Positions 1-10,043 of a DNA stretch of 37,691 nt are shown piece after piece. Both the position numbers and the translations under genes were made by a program. A model generated the notes under the pieces. The model searched no databases. It was not told where the DNA came from and saw only the letters and a program-made list of their open reading frames with translations. Positions within the stretch are counted from its first letter, which is position 1. Each line of letters opens with the position of its first letter. The stretch is from an uncultured Alphaproteobacteria bacterium (GTDB taxonomy: Bacteria > Pseudomonadota > Alphaproteobacteria > HIMB59). The DNA lies in NCBI GenBank assembly GCA_902542505.1, contig CACBUI010000004.1, positions 1-37,691 of the forward strand, read 5' to 3'.

Positions 1-1
1 A

Positions 2-301
2 CAAGGTGGTATCTTAAACGTTGTTCGAAGAGAAATCGAGTTGTCTTGCCTTGCTAATAATATACCAGAAAAATTTGTTATCTCTCTTGAGGGCAAGGAA
101 ATTGGTGATGATATCAGATTAAGTTCCGTGACTTTGGGTGAGGGAATGAAGCCTACTATTCAGGGTAGAGATTTTATGTTAGCTACAGTTCAGGCTCCAA
201 AGGTTGAAAAAGAACCAGAACCAGAAGAAGCCGAAGAGACAACTGAAGAAACAGTAGAAAAAACTGAAGATAAGAAAGAAGAAGAAAAAGCAGCCGAATA
301 A
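2..301 (+). CDS. rplY: 50S ribosomal protein L25/CTC family, C-terminal part (5' end outside window), with acidic low-complexity tail
   Basis: Frame open from base 2: QGGILNVVRREIELSCLANNIPEKF..., the L25 TL5-domain motif (GGxLNxVxRxIE...IPE); the listed ORF start at 41 is an internal TTG. Tail rich in E/K. Confidence 0.88.
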   Translation, partial: QGGILNVVRREIELSCLANNIPEKFVISLEGKEIGDDIRLSSVTLGEGMKPTIQGRDFMLATVQAPKVEKEPEPEEAEETTEETVEKTEDKKEEEKAAE

Positions 302-315
302 TATAGTCTATCTAT

Positions 316-864
316 ATGCTTACTTTATATTGCTTAGGCAATCCAACAGTTAAACATAAAAATAACAGGCATAACGCTGGTCTTTTACTTGGAGCATTTC
401 TAGTAGATAAATTAAAACTCAAACTAAAAAAGTTTAAGAACTTTAAACTTTCTAATTCTTTTCTTCTTGATGGACAAAAATGTCAAATCGCTTTATCTGA
501 AAATTATATGAATGAATCCGGAGACGGTATACTGAGTCTCAAAACAAATAAACTCAATAAATCAGATGAGATATTTGTTTTATATGACGAATTAGATTTG
601 GATTTAGGGGAGATAAAAATTAAATTTGCGGGAGGAAATGCTGGTCATAATGGATTAAGAAGTATCAGTAGTAAAATTGGAGATAGCTATTGGAAACTTA
701 GGATTGGAATTGGACATCCTGGTTATAAAGATAAGGTGACCAGGCATGTTCTGGGTAACTTTAATACAGAAGAAAAGAAACAGCTCATCTTATTATTTGA
801 AGTTATATACTTAAACCTATCGCAGATATTTGTATCGAAACATTTATCTAATCTAGGCATTTAA
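316..864 (+). CDS. pth: Peptidyl-tRNA hydrolase
   Basis: LYCLGNPTVKHKNNRHNAG, YDELDLDLGEIKIKFAGGNAGHNGLRSI, RIGIGHP motifs; adjacent to rplY and ychF as is common. Confidence 0.95.
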   Translation: MLTLYCLGNPTVKHKNNRHNAGLLLGAFLVDKLKLKLKKFKNFKLSNSFLLDGQKCQIALSENYMNESGDGILSLKTNKLNKSDEIFVLYDELDLDLGEIKIKFAGGNAGHNGLRSISSKIGDSYWKLRIGIGHPGYKDKVTRHVLGNFNTEEKKQLILLFEVIYLNLSQIFVSKHLSNLGI

Positions 865-1950
865 ATGAAGTGCGGAATTATAGGTTTACCAAATGTTGGC
901 AAATCAACTTTATTTAATGCTTTATGCGAAAATGAGCAAGCTCTGGCAGCCAATTATCCTTTTGCAACAATTGACCCAAATAGCTCTTTAGTAAGAGTGC
1001 CTGATGATAGAATTCAAAAAATTGCTGCAATATGCAACCCACAAAAAATAATTCCTGCAGCTTTTGAAATAGTTGATATTGCAGGTTTAGTAAAAGGAGC
1101 CTCCAAAGGAGAGGGTCTTGGCAATGCTTTTTTATCTCATATTCGCTCAGTTAATGCTTTATTTCATATTGTAAGATGTTTTGAAGATGATGATATACAG
1201 CACGTTGAAAATAGAATTAATCCTCTCGAAGATATAAAAATAATTAATGCTGAATTAGCTTTATCTGATCTAGAGATCTTGGAAAAAAATTATCAGAAAC
1301 TAAAAAAAACTCAAAAAACAGATAATGATAAAAAAAAGATATTGATAATTGAAAAAGCAATAGATCTTATTTCTAAAGAAAAAGGAATTTTGAGCAATTT
1401 AGATAAAGATGAGATTGAATATTTGCATATCTTTCAACTTATATCTATTAAACCTGTTGTATATGTTTGCAATGTTGATGAAAATTCATCTGTAAACGGA
1501 AATTCATACACTAAGTCTATTGAAGAATATTCTAAATTGAATAACTCAGAGACATTGATAGTAAGTGCTAAAATTGAGTCTGAAATTTCACAAATAAATG
1601 ATCATGAAGAAAAAAAAATGTTTCTTGATAGTATAGGCCTTAAAGAAACCGGTCTTAAAAGAGTTATTAAAAAAGGTTATGAGCTTTTAAATTATATTAA
1701 TTTTTTTACTGCTGGTGAGAAAGAACTGAGAGCTTGGACGATTATTAGAGGTACGTTAGCACCCAATGCTGCTGGAGAAATTCATACTGATATGGAAAAA
1801 GGTTTTATAAGAGCTGAAACAATTTCATATGAAGATTATATTCAATACAAAGGTGAGAGTGGTGCAAAGGAGAAGGGAAAGTTAAGATTAGAAGGAAAAG
1901 ATTATGTAGTTAAAGATGGCGATATCATCCACTTTTTATTTAATGTTTAA
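865..1950 (+). CDS. ychF: Redox-regulated ATPase / Obg-like GTPase YchF
   Basis: [28 protein letters not shown]-terminal TGS domain ([14 protein letters not shown]...GFIRAE). Confidence 0.96.
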   Translation: MKCGIIGLPNVGKSTLFNALCENEQALAANYPFATIDPNSSLVRVPDDRIQKIAAICNPQKIIPAAFEIVDIAGLVKGASKGEGLGNAFLSHIRSVNALFHIVRCFEDDDIQHVENRINPLEDIKIINAELALSDLEILEKNYQKLKKTQKTDNDKKKILIIEKAIDLISKEKGILSNLDKDEIEYLHIFQLISIKPVVYVCNVDENSSVNGNSYTKSIEEYSKLNNSETLIVSAKIESEISQINDHEEKKMFLDSIGLKETGLKRVIKKGYELLNYINFFTAGEKELRAWTIIRGTLAPNAAGEIHTDMEKGFIRAETISYEDYIQYKGESGAKEKGKLRLEGKDYVVKDGDIIHFLFNV

Positions 1951-2692
1951 TATCTCTCCAAATTTGTTGTTTAGAAATATAGGCTAAAACAAACAATACC
2001 AATAAAAATAGTATTACTTTTAAACCCATTCTCTTTCGATCTTCTAAACTTGGTTCAGCTGCCCAAGCTAAAAAGGTGGTTACATCTGTTGTCATTTGAT
2101 CCATTGTGCTTTCAGTTCCATCATCGTAATCAACAAGACCGTCTGATAATGGCGAAGTCATGGCAATTAGATTACCTGCCATATATTTATTGTAGTGTTG
2201 ACCTTTTGGAACTTTCATATCCTCTGGTGGATCAACATAGCCAAGCAATAGTGCTTTAATGTAATCAGCACCTTTAGGTCTGGCTTTAACTATTAAAGAC
2301 AAATCAGGTGGGTAAGCTCCGTTATTCGCTGCTCTTGCAGCTTTTTCATTTAGATATGGGTTAACAAACTGATCTGAAGGAATTCCGTCTCTTTCAAACA
2401 TTTCTCCTTCGTCATTTGGTCCATCTAAAACTAAGTGTTCAGCTGCAATAGCTTTTATATGATCCTCACTAAAACCAAGGTCCGCTAAATTTCTATAAGA
2501 CAGATAATTCATGGAATGGCATCCGGCGCAAACTTCTCTATAAACTTTTAAACCTCTTTGAGCTGAGGCACGATCATATGTTCCAAAAAATCCTTTCCAA
2601 GACCAATCATATTTTGGAATATCAATTTTTGCTCCAGCGCCATACAAATTGAAACTAAAAAGTAAAAAAATGGCCAGTAGAGCTTTTCTCAT
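1940..2692 (-). CDS. petC: Cytochrome c1 of the bc1 complex
   Basis: Signal peptide, CAGCHSM haem motif, PDLSLI, C-terminal TM anchor; downstream of cyt b. Confidence 0.95.
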   Translation of the reverse strand: MRKALLAIFLLFSFNLYGAGAKIDIPKYDWSWKGFFGTYDRASAQRGLKVYREVCAGCHSMNYLSYRNLADLGFSEDHIKAIAAEHLVLDGPNDEGEMFERDGIPSDQFVNPYLNEKAARAANNGAYPPDLSLIVKARPKGADYIKALLLGYVDPPEDMKVPKGQHYNKYMAGNLIAMTSPLSDGLVDYDDGTESTMDQMTTDVTTFLAWAAEPSLEDRKRMGLKVILFLLVLFVLAYISKQQIWRDIKH

Positions 2693-2693
2693 A

Positions 2694-3938
2694 TTAGGCT
2701 TTTTTACTTTGCAAATAATTTGTTATAGTTAGAGGCTGTCGTGGTGTTTCTAAAAATCCTACAAGTGGGGCTAAAACAAATATAAACAAAAACCAATATG
2801 CAGTTCCAATCCTTGATATAAGTACATAAAGACCCTCAGCAGGTTTACCTCCAACATACATAAGAACCAAAAAATTTACTGCAAATAGGAGAACACAGTA
2901 TCTCCAGATTGGTCTAAATAAACATGATCTAACTTTAGATGTGTCAAGCCATGGTAATAAACCTAATGCTAGAATGGAACTAAACATAGCTATCACACCA
3001 CCTAGTTTATCTGGGATAGCTCTTAGTATTGCATAGAAAGGTAGAAAATACCACTCAGGCACAATATGTGCAGGAGTCACCATAGGGTTAGCTTTAATGT
3101 AATTATCGGAGTGACCTAAAATATTTGGATAATAAAAGAGAATAAATGCCAAAATTATAAAGAAAAATATTGTAGCATTTAGGTCTTTAATAGTTACGTA
3201 TGGATGAAAACTCACTGTTTCATCCCAGCTTTGAGGCTCTGTGCCGGTCGGATTATTTGAACCAGTCATGTGCAACGTAATTACGTGAAAGACAACTAAA
3301 CCAACAATTGCGAAAGCTAATAGCCAGTGAAGAACATAAAAACGATTAACAGCTGAGTCACCAACAGTGAAGTCACCAAGAAGTAATGTAAGTATAGCAT
3401 CTCCTACAACAGGAATAGCTGAAAAAAGATTAGTTATAACTGTTGCTCCCCAATAAGACATCTGACCCCATGGGAGTGTATATCCTAGAAATGCTGTTGC
3501 CATCATCAACATGAACATAGTCAAACCGAAAATGTAGACTAACTCTCTAGGTGCCTTGTATGATCCAAAATATAAAGCTCTAAATATGTGTATAAAAGTA
3601 GCTATAAAGAAAAAGGAAACTAAGTTGGCATGCAAATATCTAATTAACCAACCAAAACTAACGTCTCTCATGATCCTTTCAACAGAGTCAAAGGCATCAT
3701 CGGCTGAGGGCTTATAGTGAAACCCTAAAAAAATTCCAGTTAAAATTAGTCCTATAAGGCAAAACATGGCTATACCACCAAATGACCAAAAGTAATTGAG
3801 TGATTTGGGGACAGGAAACTTCAAATATTCTGCTTCCATCATTCTTATAAGAGGGAGTCTAGAGTCAATCCAACCTTTTATACCAGTGTATGGTGAATTT
3901 AGTGTTTTTTTATAACCTTGTAATTCATTTGAACTCAT
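2694..3938 (-). CDS. petB: Cytochrome b of the bc1 complex
   Basis: GGIAMFCLIGLILTGIFLGFHY, GYTLPWGQMSYWGATVITN, PEWYFLPFYAILR. Confidence 0.97.
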   Translation of the reverse strand: MSSNELQGYKKTLNSPYTGIKGWIDSRLPLIRMMEAEYLKFPVPKSLNYFWSFGGIAMFCLIGLILTGIFLGFHYKPSADDAFDSVERIMRDVSFGWLIRYLHANLVSFFFIATFIHIFRALYFGSYKAPRELVYIFGLTMFMLMMATAFLGYTLPWGQMSYWGATVITNLFSAIPVVGDAILTLLLGDFTVGDSAVNRFYVLHWLLAFAIVGLVVFHVITLHMTGSNNPTGTEPQSWDETVSFHPYVTIKDLNATIFFFIILAFILFYYPNILGHSDNYIKANPMVTPAHIVPEWYFLPFYAILRAIPDKLGGVIAMFSSILALGLLPWLDTSKVRSCLFRPIWRYCVLLFAVNFLVLMYVGGKPAEGLYVLISRIGTAYWFLFIFVLAPLVGFLETPRQPLTITNYLQSKKA

Positions 3939-3942
3939 AAAA

Positions 3943-4467
3943 TTATCCTATCTTTATTCTGTTATCTGTTAAAAAAACGTAAGGGGGAACAGGTAAGTTA
4001 GTCGGAGCTGGTCCTTTTCTTATCCTGCCAGAGGTATCATAATGAGAACCATGACAAGGGCAAAACCATCCGCCATAGTCTCCTTTTGTATCCGAAGCTT
4101 TTTGTCCAAGAGGTACACAACCTAAATGAGTACAAACACCTAATACAACTAACCAATTATCTTTTTGAACTCTAGCAGAGTCCTCCTCTGCATCTGGTAG
4201 ATCCTCTAAGGAAATATTTCTAGCACTGTCAATTTCACTTTTTGTTCGATGCTTTATAAAAACAGGTTTACCTCTCCATATTACTGTCAAACTCTGGCCC
4301 TCTTCCAAGGGAGATAAATCTATTTCAGTTGATGCCAAGGCTAGAGTATCTTTGCCTGGATTCATGCTTGATATAAAAGGAATAAGTAAACTAGCAGCAC
4401 CAACCCCTCCTAGAGTCATTGCTGATAATTTAATAAAATCTCTTCTTGGTTTTTTATTATCTGACAT
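3943..4467 (-). CDS. petA: Ubiquinol-cytochrome c reductase Rieske iron-sulfur subunit
   Basis: Tat-like [15 protein letters not shown]-terminus; [10 protein letters not shown]...CPCHGSHYD Rieske motifs. Confidence 0.97.
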   Translation of the reverse strand: MSDNKKPRRDFIKLSAMTLGGVGAASLLIPFISSMNPGKDTLALASTEIDLSPLEEGQSLTVIWRGKPVFIKHRTKSEIDSARNISLEDLPDAEEDSARVQKDNWLVVLGVCTHLGCVPLGQKASDTKGDYGGWFCPCHGSHYDTSGRIRKGPAPTNLPVPPYVFLTDNRIKIG

Positions 4468-4475
4468 TTGGATTT

Positions 4476-4491
4476 AAATCTATGTAGATTT
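4476..4491. promoter_or_regulatory. Inverted repeat AAATCTA-TG-TAGATTT just upstream of petA
   Basis: 7-bp perfect arms, 2-nt spacer; overlaps a second palindrome GATTTAAATC (4471-4480); 8 nt from the petA start. Confidence 0.5.
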
Positions 4492-4524
4492 TATTGGTAA
4501 GATGTAGCATAAGTAGTAGTCATC

Positions 4525-4980
4525 ATGACGCATAAATTTGCAATTTGTCTCTATCAGCCCGATATGCCTCAAAATCTTGGTGTGATTATCAGAACCGCTG
4601 CTTGTTTAGAGTTTCCCCTTCACATAATCAAACCTTTGCCTTTCTCCATGACAGATAAAAGATTTAAAGGTGCTGTGATGGATTACATAGGCCATTGTGA
4701 AATTGTAAATCACGAAAATTGGGATAATTTTTATTTATATTCAAAAAAAAATAACAACAGAATAATCTTAGCCACCACTAAAACCGAAAATAATCTTTAT
4801 GAGTTTAAGTTTGAAGATAATGATATTATTTTATTTGGAAAAGAAACAGCAGGAGTGCCAGAAACAATTCATAATACTGTCAATGACAAAATAACGATAC
4901 CAATAAGCAGCAAAACAAGGTCATTAAATCTTGCTACCTCTGTTGCAATTGTCGTTTCATCTATTAAAGCTGATTTTTAA
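4525..4980 (+). CDS. trmL: tRNA (cytidine/uridine(34)-2'-O)-methyltransferase TrmL (SPOUT)
   Basis: LYQPDMPQNLGVIIRTAACLEFPLHII, FGKETAGVPE, IPISSKTRSLNLATSVAIV. Confidence 0.92.
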   Translation: MTHKFAICLYQPDMPQNLGVIIRTAACLEFPLHIIKPLPFSMTDKRFKGAVMDYIGHCEIVNHENWDNFYLYSKKNNNRIILATTKTENNLYEFKFEDNDIILFGKETAGVPETIHNTVNDKITIPISSKTRSLNLATSVAIVVSSIKADF

Positions 4981-5702
4981 GATAAAAAATCTAAAAATTG
5001 CCTCAGCTCATTATTCGCTTTTAAAAAAGTAATGGTATTTTTTGGAAATGGCATCTTGTAGATCTTATTAAGTTCTTGTGATATTTTTTTTTCTTTTACA
5101 AAATCTGTAATGTTTTTTGAGAGTAACATTACAGCTTCCAAATCAGCTGGAAAGGTTTTTGTATTTTCAAATAATGAAAGAAACCTGATATATCTTATTG
5201 CCCTTAGATAATCTTTTTGAATTTGTACAACTGGGTCAAAAATAAACTTCAAGTAGTTATTTTTAAAATGCTCAACACCTGAATAAAAATCGAACACCTC
5301 CCCGATTAAATTTATGTATATGCTATTAAATGTAAAATCTCTTCTTAAAGAGTCCTCTTTAATACTAAAGGCATTAGCAGTTTTTGAATGTCTTCCAGAT
5401 GGGGCTACATCTTTTCTAAATGAATTTATCTGGAACTCAAAATCACCTAATTCGAACGATATACTTTTATAAGATTGATAATATTTTGCACTATCATATT
5501 TATCTAAAATTTTATCGACCGTTCCATCATCTAATTCTGGAATAACTACATCAATATCTTTGTTTTCGTGATTATCTGATAATAAAGACCTAGTAGCTCC
5601 TCCAATAAGATAAATATCATTTTTTTCAAATGGAAGCATACTGCAGATTTCATCAAAATTAGAAATATTAGAGATTTCTTCTACTTTTTTTTTTAAATTC
5701 AT
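4977..5702 (-). CDS. cca: CCA tRNA nucleotidyltransferase / poly(A) polymerase family, short form (241 aa)
   Basis: YLIGGATRSLL, DIDVVIP, RRDFTFNSIYIN, DYLRAIRYIRF: class II nucleotidyltransferase head and neck motifs. Confidence 0.85.
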   Translation of the reverse strand: MNLKKKVEEISNISNFDEICSMLPFEKNDIYLIGGATRSLLSDNHENKDIDVVIPELDDGTVDKILDKYDSAKYYQSYKSISFELGDFEFQINSFRKDVAPSGRHSKTANAFSIKEDSLRRDFTFNSIYINLIGEVFDFYSGVEHFKNNYLKFIFDPVVQIQKDYLRAIRYIRFLSLFENTKTFPADLEAVMLLSKNITDFVKEKKISQELNKIYKMPFPKNTITFLKANNELRQFLDFLS

Positions 5703-5705
5703 CTT

Positions 5706-7523
5706 CTAATTTAATTCCATGAGTTCTAGCCATCTTTGCTCTTTATTTTCCAATTCTATTTGGAGAGAGCCTAATTTTTTAGTTGTGCTAATAAATAACT
5801 CATAGTCCTTTTTATAAAGATCTGGTGCCTCTATGATTTTTTCAAAATGAACAATTTCTTCTTTCAAAAGGTCTATTTGCTTGGGTAAATTATTAAGCTC
5901 ATATTGTAATTTAAAGGTTAACTTTTTTTTATGTAAATTTTTTAAATTTATATTTTTCTTTTCAGATTTATTTTCATTTTGAGAATAGTTATTAGTATCA
6001 TATTCAAGAAGATCTTTGTTTTTTAAGAAGTCATGATAGCCACCATTAAATAACAAAACATCACCATTTCCTTTGAAAAATAATATTTTATTTACTAATT
6101 TGTCTAAAAAATCTCTATTGTGTGAAACAACTACGAGAGTCCCGTTGTAATTTGAAAGTATAGACTCTACTAAATCTAAAGTGTCAATATCAAGGTCATT
6201 AGTAGGCTCATCTAAGATTAAGCCACTTTTAGGATTTGATAAAACTTTTGATAAAAGTAGTCGATTTTTCATTCCACCAGATAAACTCCCGACAGGATCA
6301 TTTGCTTTAGATGGATCAAAATGGAAATCTTTTAAATAACTGCATACATGTCTCTCTTTACCCTGCGTTTTTAAGTAATCGCCACCAGAGGGGACTAAGA
6401 CCTTCTTTATTGGTAAATTGTCTTTTAAATCATTTCTTAATTGGTCAAAATAGGAAAACTCTAACTCTTTTCTTAATTTTAAAGTTCCCGATTTTAAATT
6501 CAGTTCATTAAGCAAAATTTTTAAAAACGTTGTTTTTCCTGATCCATTACCTCCCAAAAGACCAATTCTATCTTTTTTGCTTATTTTTAAATTAAAGTTT
6601 TTTAAAATAAAATTTTTATTATTTTCTTCATAGTAAAATTCTGCATTGTGAAACTCTGCAACATTTTTAAAATTCTTTGAATTCTCATAAATTTGATTAA
6701 TTTCAATCTTTTTTGTAGCTTTTTTAAATTCGCTAATATCTTTGTCTAAATTTTCCTTTAAGTCTTTAGCTTGTTCTAACCTTCTGGTATTTCTTTTAAC
6801 TCTTGCTTTAACTCCTTTATTAGCCCAATTCACCTCTAAATTGACAAATTGCTTCCTATTTTGTAGTTCTCTCTCTTCTTGTGATAAAAGAGTCTCTGAC
6901 CAATTATCAAAATCACTATAACCTTTGTAGTTTATTTTTATTTTAGATCGATCTATCCATAATATTTTATTTGTAAAGTTTTTTAGAAATTGTCGATCAT
7001 GACTTACACATAAAATTGCACAATCTAGTTTTTTTAAATAATTTTCTAGCCAAACAATTGTGTCCAAGTCTAAATGATTAGTTGGTTCATCTAATAGCAA
7101 AAGATCAGATGGTTTGATTAAATTTTTGATTAGCCCTACTCTCCTTTTTTGCCCACCAGATAAATGTTTAATTAAACTGTTTTTATCAATACTTAAATTA
7201 TTGCAAAATATGTCTATCTCATAATTATTATCTTGATTTTTGATTACAGATAAAATTTCTTGCTCAACGGTGTTATTATCATCATTTAATACAAAATTTT
7301 GGTTGAAATAATTTACAGCAAAATTATCAATACTCCATTTTTCACCAGCATCAATATCATGTTGACCTGATATGACATTCATTAGGGTTGATTTCCCTGC
7401 CCCATTTTTACCAACAAGCGCAATAAAATCTTTTCGATGAATATTTATATCAAGTTCCTTTAAAATTTCTTTTTTATGATAACTAACTGATCCCTCTTTA
7501 AGTGAAAATAAAAGTTGTTTCAT
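5706..7523 (-). CDS. ABC-F family ATP-binding protein (Uup-like)
   Basis: Two ABC domains: GKNGAGKST/LSGGQKRR/LLLLDEPTNHLD and GGNGSGKTT/LSGGMKNR/LILDEPTNDLD; C-terminal coiled coil. Confidence 0.93.
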   Translation of the reverse strand: MKQLLFSLKEGSVSYHKKEILKELDINIHRKDFIALVGKNGAGKSTLMNVISGQHDIDAGEKWSIDNFAVNYFNQNFVLNDDNNTVEQEILSVIKNQDNNYEIDIFCNNLSIDKNSLIKHLSGGQKRRVGLIKNLIKPSDLLLLDEPTNHLDLDTIVWLENYLKKLDCAILCVSHDRQFLKNFTNKILWIDRSKIKINYKGYSDFDNWSETLLSQEERELQNRKQFVNLEVNWANKGVKARVKRNTRRLEQAKDLKENLDKDISEFKKATKKIEINQIYENSKNFKNVAEFHNAEFYYEENNKNFILKNFNLKISKKDRIGLLGGNGSGKTTFLKILLNELNLKSGTLKLRKELEFSYFDQLRNDLKDNLPIKKVLVPSGGDYLKTQGKERHVCSYLKDFHFDPSKANDPVGSLSGGMKNRLLLSKVLSNPKSGLILDEPTNDLDIDTLDLVESILSNYNGTLVVVSHNRDFLDKLVNKILFFKGNGDVLLFNGGYHDFLKNKDLLEYDTNNYSQNENKSEKKNINLKNLHKKKLTFKLQYELNNLPKQIDLLKEEIVHFEKIIEAPDLYKKDYELFISTTKKLGSLQIELENKEQRWLELMELN

Positions 7524-7548
7524 ATTACTTCAATTTATAGCTTAGATA

Positions 7549-7623
7549 TGGCTGGGGCGGTAGGATTCGAACCTACGCATGCCGATACCAAAAACCGGTG
7601 CCTTACCGCTTGGCTACGCCCCA
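7549..7623 (-). tRNA. tRNA-Gln(TTG), 3' CCA encoded
   Basis: Reverse complement TGGGGCGTAGCCAAGCGGTAAGGCACCGGTTTTTGGTATCGGCATGCGTAGGTTCGAATCCTACCGCCCCAGCCA folds as a cloverleaf; anticodon TTG; GGTTCGAATCC T-arm; encoded CCA. Confidence 0.96.
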
Positions 7624-7639
7624 TCAGGATTTAAAGAAC

Positions 7640-8458
7640 TTATCCGAAATAAGAGGATTTTTCAATTCTAACTGAAGGATAAAATTTATTAATCTCCCTA
7701 AAAATCGACCTTTCTTTTGCGATTTTCTTGAAAGATACAAAAATTGAAGATCCACTACCACTCATGCCAAATTTTAAGAAATCTTTCCTATAATCCAAAA
7801 GGAACATAAATAATTCTTTAAACTCTTTATTTAGCAAAATAGATGAACTAATTAAGTTATTTTGAGATATTAGTTGTTTTTTTGCTCCTATATTATGGTT
7901 TTTAAAATAATTATAAATTTTTTTAGTTAAATTTTTTTGTGAAGGAAAAATTAAGTAAACTTTCCTCCAATAATATTTTTTTGCCTTGAGGTATTTATAC
8001 TGACTTAATCCATCAATTATTTTTGGATATTTATCTTTAAAAATAATTACATCTGAACCAATTAATGGTGCATCTTTTTCAAAGTTTTTTGAAGTAATTT
8101 GATGATATTTATATAGAAATTTCAAAATTGAGGCTGCATTTGAGGATCCACCTCCTAATCCATAACCAACTGGTATTTTTTTGTAAACTAAAAATTTTAA
8201 TTTTGTTTTAGTTTTGTATTTTCTATCAAAAAATAGAATTGATTTTTTTATAATATCATTTTTCAGTTTGATTATTTTTTTATTTTGATCGTAATAGGTA
8301 ATTTGTAACTTTTTAGAATTAGATACAGTAATTAAATCATTTAATTTTAAAAGAACAACTTTAGAAGAAATCTTATGTTTTTTGATAATTTTATCATAAT
8401 ATTTAATTTTTAAATCAAGATTTATTTTAGCATAGCTAGTTAATTTACTTATTTTCAT
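7640..8458 (-). CDS. ispE: 4-diphosphocytidyl-2-C-methyl-D-erythritol kinase
   Basis: GHMP kinase motif PVGYGLGGGSSNAAS; YAKINLDLKI N-terminus; MSGSGSSIF. Confidence 0.93.
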   Translation of the reverse strand: MKISKLTSYAKINLDLKIKYYDKIIKKHKISSKVVLLKLNDLITVSNSKKLQITYYDQNKKIIKLKNDIIKKSILFFDRKYKTKTKLKFLVYKKIPVGYGLGGGSSNAASILKFLYKYHQITSKNFEKDAPLIGSDVIIFKDKYPKIIDGLSQYKYLKAKKYYWRKVYLIFPSQKNLTKKIYNYFKNHNIGAKKQLISQNNLISSSILLNKEFKELFMFLLDYRKDFLKFGMSGSGSSIFVSFKKIAKERSIFREINKFYPSVRIEKSSYFG

Positions 8459-10043
8459 TTCTACCTAAAACTTCCTCGTATTTAAAATAATCTTTATGAA
8501 ATAGTAAAATTTTATTGTCTAAAAATTTTGATTCTTTGTATCTGCCTAATTCATAATAAATTTGAGATAAATGATCTATTATTTCTGGCTCTGAGGGTTC
8601 AAGTTGATAAGCATCATAAATCCATTTTTCTGCCAAATCTAAATTATCTTTCTTATAATAAAGCCATCCCAAACTATCAAGTATAGCCCCATCATTATAA
8701 TTTGAGTCTTTTACTGCCTTTTGAAGCATACTTTCTGCAAGATCTAATTTTCTATCATTCTCAACCCATAAATATGCAAGATAATTTAATATGTAAGGAT
8801 ATGAACTTTTAGATATATCAATACTTTTTTGGATAATTTCTTCAGCTTTTTTAATTTCATTATTTCTCTCTAACAAAATACCATATTTAAAAAGATGAAT
8901 TGCATCATCAGAATTCTCTATAGTGCTCATGCAACACTCGTTTATAAAATCTAAAGCACCACTATTATCATTTAAAAAGTACATTTCCATCGCGACAAGA
9001 AATGATAACTCTAGATTTATCCAATCAGTTTGATGATCGCTATTATTTATAAAATACACTAAGTCACTCATATCAGTGTCTAATTCAAATGATGTTGAGA
9101 TATAAAGGTAGTTTTTAAAAAAATTAAAATTTTTGTCAGTTGGGGTAAAATTTTTAATTAATTTTAGTATTTCTTTACTTGGATTTAATTCTGCTAAAAA
9201 TGAAATTTTTTTATAAAGATAATAATCTCTATTATCTGGATTTATTTCAATTAAATAAGATAATAAAGCAAGTGCTTTTTTATACTCACGCGCATAAAAA
9301 TAATAAGAGCTAGTTTGAAATAGTTGAAGGTATATTATGTCTTCATAATCCTTAACTACGTAATTTTGATCTAATTCAATAGACAAATTATTAAAAGTAG
9401 TTGATGACTGAATAAAATCTGCCAGTGGAAAATTGATGTTATGATAATTGAAAATACTGTCCATTACATTTAATTCTTTAGAATTAAAGATAGAGAGTGT
9501 TTCTATATTTAATGTTATTTCTTCATTAATTTTTTTTAAACTGTTGAGGTCTTTTTGGTGATGATAGTAATAAATAGTATTGATATATCTTAAATTTGTA
9601 AAGCGACTATCAATTTCATTCAAATTTTCTAAATTATTTTGAACATTGTGTTTATTACAATAATTCATCCAAAAATTTATGCTTTTTAGTATAGCCTCTT
9701 CAAAAATATAAATTTGTTTTTTGTCAGGAATATTTAAGCATTTGTCATCTCCTAGATTCTTGAGAAAAAGAATAATTTCATGAATAAATCCACTTTCAAT
9801 TTCACTAATATTATCAAAAGTATAATTCCCTATAATAATATTACTTAGTAAGGTTGAAGTATGGTCATTTGAAAAATCATAAGCTGGTAATTTTTCCCAA
9901 ATTAAATAATCATTATTGTATTCAGAATAAATTGAACTTAGAAGTTGATTTTCGAAAGTATTTTTTAATTGAGACCCATATGCATATACAATAAATCCAA
10001 AAAAACATATAAAATATAAACTAAAAGATAATTTTTTAATCAT
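8445..10043 (-). CDS. Secreted TPR-repeat protein
   Basis: N-terminal hydrophobic signal; repeated TPR-like units (YKKALALLSYLIEINPDN, DSLGWLYYKKDNLDLAEKWIYDAYQLEPSEPEIIDHLSQIYYELGRYKES). Confidence 0.85.
   Translation of the reverse strand: MIKKLSFSLYFICFFGFIVYAYGSQLKNTFENQLLSSIYSEYNNDYLIWEKLPAYDFSNDHTSTLLSNIIIGNYTFDNISEIESGFIHEIILFLKNLGDDKCLNIPDKKQIYIFEEAILKSINFWMNYCNKHNVQNNLENLNEIDSRFTNLRYINTIYYYHHQKDLNSLKKINEEITLNIETLSIFNSKELNVMDSIFNYHNINFPLADFIQSSTTFNNLSIELDQNYVVKDYEDIIYLQLFQTSSYYFYAREYKKALALLSYLIEINPDNRDYYLYKKISFLAELNPSKEILKLIKNFTPTDKNFNFFKNYLYISTSFELDTDMSDLVYFINNSDHQTDWINLELSFLVAMEMYFLNDNSGALDFINECCMSTIENSDDAIHLFKYGILLERNNEIKKAEEIIQKSIDISKSSYPYILNYLAYLWVENDRKLDLAESMLQKAVKDSNYNDGAILDSLGWLYYKKDNLDLAEKWIYDAYQLEPSEPEIIDHLSQIYYELGRYKESKFLDNKILLFHKDYFKYEEVLGRNENK

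Noticed and set aside
181-301. Acidic E/K-rich tail of L25 as a separate functional element
   Set aside because: Charged low-complexity C-terminal extensions are common in CTC-type L25 proteins; nothing specific here.
2050-2259. ORF-track antisense ORFs (2050..2259+, 6311..6511+, 16610..16855-, 18319..18507-, 18869..19063-, 20234..20482-, 20997..21245-, 23374..23559+, 24014..24217+, 26556..26750+, 28001..28354+, 29452..29646+, 29763..29969+, 33387..33599-, 34648..34845-, 35086..35490-) as novel genes
   Set aside because: All lie opposite confidently identified conserved genes, and their translations show no recognisable domain or start context; they are best explained as chance open frames.
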